64,000 nt of DNA, from contig MIBZ01000026.1 in the NCBI GenBank assembly GCA_001829675.1, positions 1-64,000 on the forward strand, written 5' to 3'. A program made the translations under genes and the position numbers. Positions 27,987-35,587 of the stretch are shown in pieces; position 1 is the stretch's first letter, and each line of letters starts with the position of its first letter. Under the pieces are notes generated by a model that was not told where the DNA came from, searched no databases, and saw only the letters and a program-made list of their open reading frames with translations. This DNA is from Sulfurimonas sp. RIFCSPLOWO2_12_36_12 (lineage in GTDB: Bacteria > Campylobacterota > Campylobacteria > Campylobacterales > Sulfurimonadaceae).

Positions 27987-28520
27987 ATGAACGAACAAAA
28001 AGAGATAGAAACAGAGATAGGCAAACATCTTATGCAGCCCGAAAATTACGGGAAACTAGAAGATGCCGATTGTGTAGGGGTGGGAATAGACCACGCTACA
28101 AAAAGCTATGTTATTATGTACATAAAAAGAGATGAAAAGAGTATTTTAGATGTAATGTTTGGCACAAACGGCACACAAGATACAACTACTCTGGGTTCGC
28201 TTTTTACAGAGATGATAAAGGGCGACAGTATCGAAGGCGCGATAGAGACCACCTCTGCACTAGATAAAGATTTGCAGGAGAGTTATGCGGCAATCCCTGC
28301 GCCAAAGGTTGATGCTACAAAGCCTGAGGGCGAACAAGTTGAGCGTGTATCAACCGAACATCAAGATAGCGCAAATATGGTGCTTACCGCTTTTCGTGCC
28401 GCAATGCGCCACTACGACCGTAAAAAAGGCGGTATAGATGAGGAGCAGTTTGAGATGAGCATAGTAAAAACCTGCCCATACTCAACAACAGAGTGCCACT
28501 TTGTAAAAAAAGAGAGCTAG
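27987..28520 (+). CDS. IscU/NifU-like protein lacking canonical cluster cysteines
   Basis: 177 aa with an IscU-like order: HLMQPENYGKLEDADCVGVG, then MYIKRDEKSILDVMFGTNG, then LFTEMIKGDSIEGAIE. The expected first cysteine is HATKSYV and the second is NGTQDTTT, so two of three ligands are missing. A C-terminal CPYSTTECHF adds two cysteines. The linker has inserts. It may be a degenerate scaffold or an oligomer partner of the true IscU. Confidence 0.7.
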   Translation: MNEQKEIETEIGKHLMQPENYGKLEDADCVGVGIDHATKSYVIMYIKRDEKSILDVMFGTNGTQDTTTLGSLFTEMIKGDSIEGAIETTSALDKDLQESYAAIPAPKVDATKPEGEQVERVSTEHQDSANMVLTAFRAAMRHYDRKKGGIDEEQFEMSIVKTCPYSTTECHFVKKES

Positions 28521-28529
28521 AACTCTTAG

Positions 28530-28823
28530 TTAATCTATAACTACACAGCGGATTTCTTGAGCTTTGCTTCTTGAAAAAATGTCCCAAAACTCCTCCTTAG
28601 TAAGTCTGTTGGGTACTTTTTCGCTATCAAGGCGCTCTATCAGTGCATGCTCCTCGCTACTGACAAATATCTCAACAGATATTTTGTCAGTACATACCAC
28701 AATAATATTTACAAACCCATCATCATCAACACTATGGAATGCTTTTTCTGCTAAAGTATCTAGCTCATCTTTTGCGAATAGTTTTAATATTTTCGGATGA
28801 TATTTAATTTTATTTTTTTGCAT
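28530..28823 (-). CDS. Hypothetical 97-aa protein
   Basis: No family recognised. It has an alpha/beta pattern (FVNIIVVCTDKISVEIFVSS) with a basic start. The family A motif at 28880-28895 lies 57 bases upstream and points the same way, so it may be the first member of that regulon. It converges on the IscU-like gene. Confidence 0.65.
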   Translation of the reverse strand: MQKNKIKYHPKILKLFAKDELDTLAEKAFHSVDDDGFVNIIVVCTDKISVEIFVSSEEHALIERLDSEKVPNRLTKEEFWDIFSRSKAQEIRCVVID

Positions 28824-28879
28824 AGTTTTTCTTTTAGTTCAAGGGTAAATATAAAAAGTAGTATGACCAGATAAAACGG

Positions 28880-28895
28880 CAGCTTTATGTCCGGT
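28880..28895 (-). promoter_or_regulatory. Family A motif, site a (GACATAAAGCTG type)
   Basis: Minus-strand reading ACCGGACATAAAGCTG. It lies between the 97-aa gene (57 bases away, same orientation) and the divergent WYL regulator gene. Confidence 0.75.
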
Positions 28896-29010
28896 CGTAA
28901 AACATCTAAAGAACCAGACGCAATAATGTCAGATTTAGTGTTATACTTAGCGCCAAACAGTTTTATTTATTGAAAATGCGCGACAAAACATCCAAAGATA
29001 AGGGCTATTG

Positions 29011-29931
29011 ATGGCTTATAAACATGATTATGACAAAATTTTAACAAGACTGACATTCATACTATCAAGACTTAATGACGGCGAGGCTCTCTCAGTAACA
29101 GAACTTGCAAAAGAGTTTAACACCAGCGATAGAACCATTCAGAGAGATTTCAATGAGAGACTTCTCTCTTTTCCGATATATCAGGAAAATAAAAAATGGA
29201 AGATGCAGGATGGATTTAGGGTTGAGAAGACAAACTCATTAGAAGATGAGATTATTTTGGATATTATGGAGAAAATAACAGAAGGAATAGGCGGTAAATT
29301 TGCCACAAAATCACGCCAACTCCTCTCTAAAATCAAAAATCAAGACTTTAACCCGATTTACGCAAAGCTAAACATAGAAGACATTAGCGACAAATTTGCT
29401 GATATTCAAATCATAGAAACAGCCATAAAAGAAAAAAGAGAGGTAGAGTGTTCATACAACGATGAGCGCCATGATGTTTATGTAACTACTCTACAGCCTC
29501 TAAAAATAGCAAATTATGAGGGGTTTTGGTATCTAATCGCAATTCAAGATGGAACACTCAAAAAATATTATTTGAAAAATATATCAAATGTTAAACTAAC
29601 TAAACAGGCATTTATTACCGAAAAAAAACTAGAAAATCTGCTTGAAAATTCTATCTCTGTATGGTTTCAAAAAGATGCAGAGCCTTATGAGGTAAAGATT
29701 TTTGCAAATAAAATAGCTGCAAAGTATTTTCAAAGAAGACCGCTCCCGACTCAAAGCATAGAAACACTTGGCAATGACGGAGCGATGGAGTTCGTGGTAA
29801 AAATAACACATGAAATGGAGATAATTCCGATAGTAAAATATTGGCTCCCGCATATGCGTGTTGTAGAGCCGCAGTGGATACAGGATATGATAGATGAAGA
29901 TTTGAGGGGATATTTAACTAAGCAGACATAA
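29011..29931 (+). CDS. WYL-domain transcriptional regulator (first)
   Basis: About 306 aa. Residues 15-60 form a winged HTH (ALSVTELAKEFNTSDRTIQR), residues 130-215 a WYL domain (YNDERHDVYVTTLQPLKIAN, then FWYLIAI), and the end a WCX-like domain. WYL regulators such as BrxR and CapW control defence operons and may bind nucleic-acid or nucleotide ligands. It shares the recognition helix TIQRDF with the second WYL protein (40964-41899). Its stop codon is inside family A site b. It is a candidate binder of family A sites. Confidence 0.9.
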   Translation: MAYKHDYDKILTRLTFILSRLNDGEALSVTELAKEFNTSDRTIQRDFNERLLSFPIYQENKKWKMQDGFRVEKTNSLEDEIILDIMEKITEGIGGKFATKSRQLLSKIKNQDFNPIYAKLNIEDISDKFADIQIIETAIKEKREVECSYNDERHDVYVTTLQPLKIANYEGFWYLIAIQDGTLKKYYLKNISNVKLTKQAFITEKKLENLLENSISVWFQKDAEPYEVKIFANKIAAKYFQRRPLPTQSIETLGNDGAMEFVVKITHEMEIIPIVKYWLPHMRVVEPQWIQDMIDEDLRGYLTKQT

Positions 29932-29936
29932 AGCTT
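29923..29936 (+). promoter_or_regulatory. Family A motif, site b (partial)
   Basis: CAGACATAAAGCTT. The TAA inside it is the stop codon of the WYL gene. No gene in the right orientation follows within 60 bases; it may be an orphan of a lost cassette. Confidence 0.55.
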
Positions 29937-29984
29937 CAATAAACATTAGTACAGTAGCAAATATATATTCCAGTAGGTAGTTTA

Positions 29985-30067
29985 TTCGTTCGCCCTGAGC
30001 TCTGAGCTTGTCGAAGAGTCGAAGGGTTGATTAAAGTACATGGTTCGACAAGCTCACCACGAACGAA
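29985..30067. repeat. Palindromic intergenic repeat (TTCGACAAGCTC type)
   Basis: Left arm TTCGTTCG...AGCTTGTCGAA and right arm TTCGACAAGCTCACCACGAA form an inverted repeat. The left arm has an extra CCCTGAGCTC copy. This palindrome class is widely scattered in proteobacterial intergenic DNA (REP-like). It separates the WYL gene from the LRR gene. Confidence 0.75.
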
Positions 30068-30165
30068 AACTAGGTTATTCAAGAAGCTTAATGCAAAAAA
30101 TTACCAAACATGCCTTCAGCAAAATTATTAGCAATTTCGCGATGGCTTTGTAGTATGTTCATTTT

Positions 30166-31098
30166 TTAGTAGATAAATTTTTCAATTTTTGGAAACATCC
30201 TTAAATCAGGTAATTCTTCTATATCATTTTCTTCTATTGATATATATTTTAAGTTATCAGCAATATCAAAAATTATCTCTGGAAAAGAGCATAGAAGATT
30301 ATCTGATATATTGAGATACTCCAATTGTTTCAAATTTTTAAAACTCTCTGGAAATACCCCATCAAAATAATAGGCACTAGATATTTCCAGATATTTTAAA
30401 TTTATGAGCCTGCCTATTTCATCTGGAAGTTTTTCAAAATATGTGCAGGTAATAACTAGCATTTCAAGATCTAAAGGCAAATTCTCTAAGATCTTCTTTA
30501 AACTTTTTGCGCCAATATAGTCAAAATATGCTACTTTAAGGCTAGGAGGCACTTCATTCTTGTTTGGAAATGATTGTAAGCCTCCAATAACCATAAACTC
30601 TTCAAGTTCACTGAACTTAGATAAAAGACTTTTTATACGCTCGTCGGCATATTTATTTGGATCAAAGGCACAAATAGCAAGCGATTTAGCAGACTTTAAA
30701 ATTGTAATACAGTCAATAATATAATCATCATATGAGTTCTTAAGGCTTTTGGCAGCAAAACCTTTGCCTTTATCTAGGGGATATTTGACTGATATATTTT
30801 TTACTATATTTGAGCTACTTATTAGTTTAAATACCCATTTTATGTGATTTAAGTCATACGGCATTTCATCAGAGACAAGTGGTTTAGGAACATGAAAAAT
30901 TCCCTTTAAACCATCTACTCGATACAGGTATTCATGTTCCATGTTTTCGTTTGCTTCTTCCACTCTCAGAGTATCAGCCTCATCAATTTCTGTGAGATCA
31001 AATGTAACCAATAAACTGTGTTCCGGAATAGCCATCATATCACCTATCTCTTCGTTGTACTCATTTTTTATTTCTTCTACCATTTGTAAATAATCCAT
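30166..31098 (-). CDS. Leucine-rich-repeat protein (LRR1)
   Basis: 310 aa. Residues 1-200 are non-repetitive and unrecognised. The C-terminal 110 have LRR units (LPDEIGRLINLKYLEIS, then FPESFKNLKQLEYLNISDN, then FPEIIFDIADNLKYISIEEN). No signal peptide, so cytoplasmic. It follows the FtsZ-like gene on the same strand, with family A site c between them, and is probably its partner. LRRs are usually protein-binding surfaces, so a sensor or adaptor role is inferred. Confidence 0.78.
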   Translation of the reverse strand: MDYLQMVEEIKNEYNEEIGDMMAIPEHSLLVTFDLTEIDEADTLRVEEANENMEHEYLYRVDGLKGIFHVPKPLVSDEMPYDLNHIKWVFKLISSSNIVKNISVKYPLDKGKGFAAKSLKNSYDDYIIDCITILKSAKSLAICAFDPNKYADERIKSLLSKFSELEEFMVIGGLQSFPNKNEVPPSLKVAYFDYIGAKSLKKILENLPLDLEMLVITCTYFEKLPDEIGRLINLKYLEISSAYYFDGVFPESFKNLKQLEYLNISDNLLCSFPEIIFDIADNLKYISIEENDIEELPDLRMFPKIEKFIY

Positions 31099-31129
31099 TT
31101 TTAATCCTTGTATTTTGTTTTAAACTCAG

Positions 31130-31145
31130 CCAGACACAAAGCTGT
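31130..31145 (+). promoter_or_regulatory. Family A motif, site c (opposite orientation)
   Basis: CCAGACACAAAGCTGT, one base off consensus. It lies between the FtsZ-like stop and the LRR1 start (32 bases away) and points against them, unlike the other gene-proximal copies. Confidence 0.6.
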
Positions 31146-31169
31146 TGAGGTCTCTCTCCCTAAAGCGTA

Positions 31170-31931
31170 TTAGATTTTATTTACAGTAATGCGGTTTTTT
31201 CCCTCAAAACCAGTAGCAATAACTGTGGCACGGATAAAATCAGTAGGCAAATTTTCGTCTGATGAAGTGCCAAAGATAATCTCAGTGTCTTCGTGAACGC
31301 TATCTTGAAGAGTAGCCATGGCAATACATATCTCCATTATAGAGAAATTAGGGTGCATATTAAAGGATACAAGAACACCCATTGCACCGTTTATAGATAC
31401 ATTATGCGACGCTATTGATTCAATCGCACTCTTAATTGCCTCTTGTGCCGCATTTTCACCTACTTTTTCATTGCTGCTTATAAATGCAAATCTGCTATTG
31501 CACATAATGGTTTTTGCATCCTCAGTATCAAAATTGATATCGTTTTCATTATTGCTCATCATCTCTAAAATTGTATTTATAATCTGCGTTGGTTCATTAG
31601 AGTTAATAAAAAATATCGAGTCAGAGCAGTTTTTGAGCCGAGTGAGAGCTTTTTTTGAAAATTTGACATTTTGATTTTCTTCAAAAGAACATTCTTTGCT
31701 AACAATAGTTATTGTAAGCGCCCCTGCTTGTTTTGCAGTTTTGGCAACAACGGAAGCTATGTCTATTTTTGTTTTATCGCAAATAGTAACTACAACAAAG
31801 ACTATTTCTGAGCCATGCAACGCTTCTTTAATCTCTTCTTCTTTTCTGGGAAATGAGTCTGAGCCAAAATTAGCAACAATGCCATCAACCACCACTGCCA
31901 CTCTTTTTCTAATTGTTGCAATTTGTTCCAC
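31170..31931 (-). CDS. FtsZ-like protein with lost GTP-binding loop
   Basis: 253 aa from a GTG with AAGGAGG 5 bases upstream. FtsZ order is clear: EEEIKEALHGSEIVFVVV, AKQAGALTITIVSKECSF, SINGAMGVLVSF, EIIFGTSSDENLPTD and RATVIATGFEGKN. It lacks the first ~60 residues of FtsZ (GTP-binding T1 loop). The signature GGGTGTG is replaced by VVTICDKTKIDIASVV. The T7 catalytic loop is kept: NFDTEDAKTIM has the N-x-D-x-x-D set. It thus should not bind GTP but could still offer a T7 face to FtsZ. It lies in an island and is paired with an LRR gene. Poisoning or capping FtsZ filaments is inference. Confidence 0.85.
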   Translation of the reverse strand: MEQIATIRKRVAVVVDGIVANFGSDSFPRKEEEIKEALHGSEIVFVVVTICDKTKIDIASVVAKTAKQAGALTITIVSKECSFEENQNVKFSKKALTRLKNCSDSIFFINSNEPTQIINTILEMMSNNENDINFDTEDAKTIMCNSRFAFISSNEKVGENAAQEAIKSAIESIASHNVSINGAMGVLVSFNMHPNFSIMEICIAMATLQDSVHEDTEIIFGTSSDENLPTDFIRATVIATGFEGKNRITVNKI

Positions 31932-31976
31932 AACAGCCTCCTTGTTTTTATTACGAGAAGTCTATTATATTATCGC

Positions 31977-31994
31977 GACAGCTTTATGTCCGGT
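31977..31994 (-). promoter_or_regulatory. Family A motif, site d
   Basis: Minus-strand ACCGGACATAAAGCTGTC, 46 bases before the FtsZ-like GTG and in the same orientation. TATAAT lies shortly downstream, so the motif would sit near -35. Confidence 0.75.
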
Positions 31995-32051
31995 TTGCTT
32001 TTGTAAGAGCAAAAACAAAATTTAAAGGATTTTAGGTCAAGGAGCATGTAG

Positions 32052-32114
32052 TGAGCTACTAATAATTGACAAATAGCTCATATAGTGATACGATTAGCAT
32101 ATTAAGTAGCTCAT
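32052..32114 (+). promoter_or_regulatory. Fic gene promoter with three TAGCTCAT half-sites
   Basis: TTGACA (32066-32071), 17 bases, TACGAT (32089-32094). AGTGAGCTACT-type sequence at 32052-32060 is an inverted copy of AGTAGCTCA at 32105-32113, with a third TAGCTCAT at 32074-32081 in the spacer. An autoregulatory operator set is likely; the binder is unknown. Confidence 0.6.
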
Positions 32115-32123
32115 GAGGTATAA

Positions 32124-33254
32124 ATGAAAAAGAAGCAACAATGGATTTGGCAACATCCCGAGTATCCAAAATTTAACTATAATCTTCATGAATTTCTTCC
32201 AAAGATTACGCAAATTGCTCAAAATATCGGTCAGGTTAAAGCTCTTATCGCACTCTTGGATCAAGATGCTCAAAACAGCATCAAAATAGATCTTTTTACA
32301 AGTGACATCGTCTCTACATCTGCCATAGAAGGAGAGCATCTCTCAAGAGAGAGTGTGCGCTCTTCCATAAGAAAAAAACTAGATACCCAATTTGATAAAA
32401 CAGATGATAAATCCACCTATTATACCGATGCTCTTGCTAACATACTTATGGATGCCATTGTAAATACAGCACCACTAAACCTCGAACGCTTGCATAAATG
32501 GCATATTGCGCTTCTCTCTCACACTCCAAGCGCTTTTAAAAATATAAGACTTGGAGTATTTAGAGATTATGATGATATGCAAATCGTCTCCGGTCCGATA
32601 GGAAAAGAAAAAGTACACTATGAGGGATTGCCTCACAAAAAAATTGACGATGATATAAGCTCTTTGTTGGAGTATATCAATAGTAGCGATGATAATATCT
32701 ATATCAAAAGCGCGATTGCCCATCTATGGTTTGTGAGTATCCACCCTTATGATGATGGCAATGGCAGGATAGCTAGGCTTATAAGCGACTATGTTATATC
32801 TCAAAGTTTTGGATTGGAGTATAAATATTTTTCCATCTCCTTGGCTATTGCAAATGACCGCAAAAACTATTATGACAAGTTAGAGACTACCCAAAACCTA
32901 ACAGACAATCCTGACTTGGACGCTACATCATGGATAGAGTGGTACTTAGATAGATTTAACGACTCGCTTCAAGAAACACTGGGTGCAATCCATAAAATCA
33001 TGAGTAAAACAAAGTTTTGGGATAAAATACGACATATTGCACTCAACCAACGGCAGTTAAAGGTATTGACTAAATTGCTGGAATATAACGCAGGTGAGTT
33101 TCAAGGTGGTCTTAGTACAAAAAAATATGTAGCCATGACAAAAACTTCACTGGCAACTGCGAAAAGAGATATTCAAGAACTTCTCAAGCATGGATGTCTG
33201 TACCAGATTGAAGGTACTCAAGGTAGAAATATTAAATATGACATTGCGTATTGA
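32124..33254 (+). CDS. Fic-domain protein (class II, self-inhibited)
   Basis: 376 aa. The active motif HPYDDGNGRIAR (about residue 206) matches HPFx(D/E)GNGRxxR, so AMP transfer is possible. The inhibitory motif TSAIEGE (about residue 69) is of the N-terminal class II kind. An N-terminal DUF4172-like segment (WQHPEYPKFNYN) and a C-terminal winged-helix-like region (TKTSLATAKRDIQELLKHG) suggest DNA binding, perhaps to the half-sites upstream. Fic proteins can act as toxins or regulators. Confidence 0.88.
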   Translation: MKKKQQWIWQHPEYPKFNYNLHEFLPKITQIAQNIGQVKALIALLDQDAQNSIKIDLFTSDIVSTSAIEGEHLSRESVRSSIRKKLDTQFDKTDDKSTYYTDALANILMDAIVNTAPLNLERLHKWHIALLSHTPSAFKNIRLGVFRDYDDMQIVSGPIGKEKVHYEGLPHKKIDDDISSLLEYINSSDDNIYIKSAIAHLWFVSIHPYDDGNGRIARLISDYVISQSFGLEYKYFSISLAIANDRKNYYDKLETTQNLTDNPDLDATSWIEWYLDRFNDSLQETLGAIHKIMSKTKFWDKIRHIALNQRQLKVLTKLLEYNAGEFQGGLSTKKYVAMTKTSLATAKRDIQELLKHGCLYQIEGTQGRNIKYDIAY

Positions 33255-33269
33255 ATGTAAAAAAATAAA

Positions 33270-33286
33270 CCAGACATAAAGCTGTC
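33270..33286 (+). promoter_or_regulatory. Family A motif, site e
   Basis: CCAGACATAAAGCTGTC, 15 bases after the Fic stop and 49 before the next ATG. Confidence 0.8.
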
Positions 33287-33334
33287 AAATCCAATAGTAC
33301 TATTTTATAAACAACTTATAAAAAGGACTAATTT

Positions 33335-33648
33335 ATGCCTCAACTTCTATACACAATCGATGAGTACATAGCTACAAAAAGAAAGAGACTAATTTTCCGG
33401 ATGTTGAACTTTTAGAAGTGTTTGATTTGGTGAGTGCCGAATATATTGAGTATCCATATTTAGGCTGCATCGCTATTGATACTGATGTCGGAAGTGATGC
33501 ATATATTGCTCTTAGTCAAAAATATGGAAATCCTTATGATGATGCTACGATTAACAATAAAGTATTGTGGATAATGGAATACGACGATGCAAAAAAAATG
33601 TATGATAAAAAACAAAAACTACTAGAGGCAGAGTTTGGTGATGAGTAG
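33335..33648 (+). pseudogene. Frameshifted, internally deleted relative of the 144-aa protein at 44923-45357
   Basis: The ATG reading gives MPQLLYTIDEYIATKRKR then runs to a stop. The other frame gives FPDVELLEVFDLVSAEYIEY, then PYLGCIAIDT, then ending in KVLWIMEYDDAKKMYDKKQK. Both parts line up with the 144-aa protein (MPRALKTIEQYITQDRK; then MPHVKLTDVFDYVSPSWELW, PFLGTIAIDV, VVYIMSYENAKRRFEKRE). About 55 residues are missing between them, and the frame changes. It was probably the first gene of a related cassette. Confidence 0.8.
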
Positions 33649-33742
33649 CGACTGGTTTAAACTTTCTTGTGAGTGAAGCGGAGTGTTTTAACAAAAAAAT
33701 TAAATTTAGATAGAATATGTGAAATGAATAAGGAGTGGTGGG

Positions 33743-35587
33743 ATGAGTGAAAATTTAAATTTAAAATCAATAAGTGAAATCTTAGATAAAGATTTTTTTA
33801 TACCTTATTATCAAAGAGGATACAGATGGGGTACTAGGCAAGTAGAAGATTTACTTGAAGACATTTTGGAATTTATTAATAAAAAAAATAAAAAAGAACT
33901 GGATTTAAAAGAGTTTTATTGCCTTCAACCTGTTGTTGTGATGTCTGAGGTATATCAAAAAGATAATGAAGAAAAAATAAGATATCGAGTAATTGATGGT
34001 CAGCAAAGATTAACAACTATTTATATTATTTTAAAATATTTGGAAGAAATCAGAGAGAGATTCTATGATAAAAGTAAACAAATTTATGAAATTGAATATC
34101 AAACAAGAAACGAAAAAGGAAAAAGTAGTAAGGATTTTTTATACAAAATAAATATCAACCCTGATATTCATAGTGAAAATATTGACTTTTACTATATGAG
34201 CGAAGCATATACAACAATTAAAAATTGGTTTCATTCTAAATCTATAGAGCTTGAATTTTTGAAAGTATTGCTAGATAGTGATATTCAAATTAAAGATAAT
34301 ATAAATGTTGATAATGCAAATAATATTAGAATTATTTGGTACGAATTGGACAAGAATGAAAATGAAATTAATGTGTTTACAAGACTTAATATAGGAAAAA
34401 TTCCTTTAACAAATGCCGAACTCATCAAAGCATTGTTTTTAATTAATATAGATGAAAAAAATGAGAAATTAATATTATCTACACAATGGGATAACATAGA
34501 ATATATATTACATGATGAAAAATTATTTTCATTTATAAACGCCAAGGATTATAAAAAATCTACAAGAATTGAATTTATCTTTGATTTGATAGCTGATAAT
34601 ATGAAAATAGAAATTGATAATTTAAGAGAAGATGATGATAAAAGAAGTTATTACATTTTTGATAAATTAATCCATGATAAAAATATATTCTTTGAAGTAT
34701 TTGAGATTTTAGATGATGAAAAAAATAATTATACAACTGCTCAACAAAGAGTCCACTTTTTATGGGATGAAATTAAAAGATATTTTAGAATTTTTGAAGA
34801 ATTATATACTGGAAGAAATGAAGATGAAAATAAAGTTCAAGCTTATTATCATCTAGTTGGTTTTTTAATAAATACCGGAGGGAAAATTCAAAATATTATA
34901 GATAAGTTTTATACTACTAATAAGAATGAATTTATTATCTTTTTAAAAGATGAAATTAGAAAGAATATAAAATTAAAAGACAGAAAATTGAAAGAACTTG
35001 ATTATAAAGATGATAATAAATTAATAGAAAAAATTCTATTTTTATTTAATGTAATTTTAACTATGAAAAGTGGCTATTCAAAATATCCTTTTGATTTACA
35101 TAAAAATCAAAACTGGAGCTTAGAACACATTCATGCTCAAAATTCAAAAGAGATTACAAGCAATGAAGATAGAGAATTACTTTTAAAAAATGAAATTGAC
35201 TATATCGATGATAAAAAATTAAAAAATGAAGCTCAATCAATGTATGAAAAATATCAAAAGAAAGATAAAGTGCCTGATGATGATTTTAATACTTTACAAG
35301 ATAAAGTTTTCAATAAATATGGAAGTAGTAGATCAATGCATTCCATTGATAATTTAGCACTTTTGAGCCGTAAAGATAATTCTGCTCTTAGTAATAGTAT
35401 TTTTCCAGCGAAACGAGATAAGATAAAGGAACTTGACAAAAATAATTCATTTATTCCAATAGGAACAAAAAATGTATTTTTAAAATATTTTAGTAATAAT
35501 GTGAAAGATGTCTTAATTTGGAGTGATGAGGATAGAAAAATTTATATGAAATCATTAGAAGATGAAATAGGAGAATATATCCAATGA
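33743..35587 (+). CDS. DUF262 + DUF1524 GmrSD-type restriction protein
   Basis: 614 aa. The DUF262 domain has FFIPYYQRGYRWG and the core VIDGQQRLTTIYIILKYL; the C-terminal DUF1524 has an HNH-like motif SLEHIHAQNSKE near residue 455. GmrSD-type proteins are NTP-dependent type IV enzymes that cut modified phage DNA. It overlaps the next gene by 4 bases. Codons are far more AT-rich than the DUF2779 gene two genes on. AAGGAG precedes the ATG. Confidence 0.88.
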   Translation: MSENLNLKSISEILDKDFFIPYYQRGYRWGTRQVEDLLEDILEFINKKNKKELDLKEFYCLQPVVVMSEVYQKDNEEKIRYRVIDGQQRLTTIYIILKYLEEIRERFYDKSKQIYEIEYQTRNEKGKSSKDFLYKININPDIHSENIDFYYMSEAYTTIKNWFHSKSIELEFLKVLLDSDIQIKDNINVDNANNIRIIWYELDKNENEINVFTRLNIGKIPLTNAELIKALFLINIDEKNEKLILSTQWDNIEYILHDEKLFSFINAKDYKKSTRIEFIFDLIADNMKIEIDNLREDDDKRSYYIFDKLIHDKNIFFEVFEILDDEKNNYTTAQQRVHFLWDEIKRYFRIFEELYTGRNEDENKVQAYYHLVGFLINTGGKIQNIIDKFYTTNKNEFIIFLKDEIRKNIKLKDRKLKELDYKDDNKLIEKILFLFNVILTMKSGYSKYPFDLHKNQNWSLEHIHAQNSKEITSNEDRELLLKNEIDYIDDKKLKNEAQSMYEKYQKKDKVPDDDFNTLQDKVFNKYGSSRSMHSIDNLALLSRKDNSALSNSIFPAKRDKIKELDKNNSFIPIGTKNVFLKYFSNNVKDVLIWSDEDRKIYMKSLEDEIGEYIQ

